Shown: piece after piece, positions 5,755 to 6,558 of the stretch
How positions within the stretch are numbered: the stretch's first letter is position 1
How the letters are laid out: each line of letters opens with the position of its first letter
Assembly: GCA_964534945.1 (NCBI GenBank)
Contig: CAZHSB010000068.1
Location: forward strand, 1-6,558
Origin: CAZHFA01 sp964534945
GTDB taxonomy: Bacteria; Bdellovibrionota_C; UBA2361; CAKMMH01
DNA: 6,558 bases
Reading direction: 5' to 3'
Notes under the pieces: model-generated
What the model was told of the DNA's origin: nothing
Seen by the model: the letters and a program-made list of their open reading frames with translations, nothing else
Database searches by the model: none
Made by a program: the position numbers and the translations under genes

Positions 5755-6472
5755 TTCGAAAAATTTCCATTACTTTCTCAAGAGATTTTATTTGATCCTC
5801 ATATCTAATATTTCCCAATATATTATTTATACAAGTTACTAAATATGGAGTATCTCCTTCTTGAGCTCCAATCCTATACATTAAATATCTCCCAGAATCA
5901 TTGCAGACATTAACATCAAAATCACTTTTATAAAAGATACTATTTAAAACTTCCTTTAAACCATTTTCTGAATAATAATGAGTTATAAAATTTTTCTCTG
6001 TCGCAATTGAAAGAGCAAAAAAATCGTCCTTATCTCTTAATCTCAACAAGCCATTAGAATATTTTTCATACTCCCCGATATTAAAGTTAATCGAATCTCC
6101 TGCAAATAATGCACCTTCTTTTAAATATATTGGAAAACAAAAAAACTGATTTCCGACAATAGATTGTTCTCTATCATAAATTCCAAGTGATTCTTCTAAA
6201 TAATCAATATTATAAACTCCCAAAACAAAATCCATTTTAGGAGAAACAATCGTAGAGCTAAGCCCCTTCAAATCGCATAATTGAGAATGAATATAACCAA
6301 CATTTATTTTCTCCTTATCAACATAATCACTTAACTTCTCCCCACATTCTCTTAACATCCCTTCAGATATATCAACTAGACGTAATTCACTTGGCATTAA
6401 TCCATTTTTTTCATCTAAATATTTTAAAAATTGTAATGGACAATTTAGGGGACAGGACAATTTAGGGGACAC
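5741..6472 (-). pseudogene. Class I SAM-dependent methyltransferase, 5'-truncated by the repeat element
   Basis: The 243-codon frame opens at a GTG inside the repeat element with no ribosome binding site, and its first 12 residues (MSPKLSCPLNCP) are read from the tandem 17-mers. Genuine protein begins around residue 13. RLVDISEGML (31-40) is the beta-2/ribose-contact region, a beta-3-like QLCDLKGL follows (64-71), MDFVLGVYNIDYL (80-92) is beta-4, and LKEGALFAGD (117-126) resembles beta-5. Motif I, the GxGxG loop that binds S-adenosylmethionine and should lie just before residue 14, is missing. The remaining part is intact and open, so the truncation looks recent. It is probably inactive, although ybaK downstream overlaps it and may still depend on its transcript. 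Substrate unrecognised. Confidence 0.75.
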
Positions 6473-6546
6473 GCACTTTTTTTAAATGAATCTATAAAAA
6501 TTGGTGGGTGTCCAATCTTTTTTTCTGGTGTCCAATCTTTTTTTCT
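6438..6546. repeat. REP/MITE-like element, right copy with tandemly duplicated ends
   Basis: Its core (6466-6523) matches the left copy at 1808-1865. One end carries two perfect 17-nt units (6438-6454, 6455-6471; GGACAATTTAGGGGACA). The other carries two perfect 20-nt units (6507-6526, 6527-6546; GGTGTCCAATCTTTTTTTCT). Inverted ends GGACACGCAC (6467-6476) and GTGGGTGTCC (6504-6513) pair at 9 of 10 positions. End duplication on both sides suggests stepwise growth or nested insertion of a palindromic unit. The element supplies the false start of the methyltransferase frame. Confidence 0.75.
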
Positions 6547-6558
6547 TAACAACCTAAA

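Noticed and set aside
1803..6546. CRISPR array formed by the repeats
   Set aside because: There are only two dispersed copies plus immediate tandem ends, with no regular spacers and no cas genes.

Overview
This is a low-G+C bacterial window in which every supportable gene lies on the minus strand, so transcription runs from high to low coordinates. AGGAG/AAAGG-type ribosome binding sites, the A+T richness, a radical SAM/SPASM protein and a stand-alone YbaK editing protein suggest an anaerobic low-G+C lineage such as Firmicutes or a spirochaete. The sequence does not fix the taxon.

Layout in transcription order: (1) 6546-6438, a REP/MITE-like element with tandemly duplicated ends. (2) 6472-5741, a class I methyltransferase whose 5' end is replaced by that element. 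(3) 5754-5281, a YbaK-family aminoacyl-tRNA deacylase overlapping it by 14 nt. (4) 5110-3878, a TrpB-family PLP enzyme with altered active-site positions and no trpA nearby. (5) 3839-3800, a hairpin. (6) 3778-3366, the decayed 3' part of a second SPASM radical SAM gene, overlapped by a seven-cysteine mini-ORF (3433-3323). (7) 3223-1982, a very A+T-rich HExxH peptidase of the Peptidase_MA type, built from one active and one dead copy of the same domain. (8) 1883-1824, a stub (good ribosome binding site, ATG, six codons) that runs into a second copy of the element (1865-1803). (9) 1691-384, an intact radical SAM/SPASM enzyme with a C-terminal PqqD-like region. (10) 306-193, a 37-codon ORF ending at CX3CX2C-W-N, either the N-terminal stub of another radical SAM gene or a small Cys peptide. 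Positions 1-192 hold only hairpins and palindromes.

The window reads as an accessory region rather than one conserved operon. Two same-orientation copies of the element bracket about 4.6 kb, and gene remnants sit at both junctions. Radical SAM/SPASM pieces occur three times: one whole gene, one 3' remnant and one probable 5' stub. The likely living genes are the radical SAM enzyme, the peptidase, the TrpB-like enzyme and the YbaK protein. A radical SAM/SPASM maturase, short Cys-rich ORFs and a cytosolic metallopeptidase together would fit a decaying or reshuffled peptide-modification (RiPP) locus. That is inference: no precursor peptide is established here.
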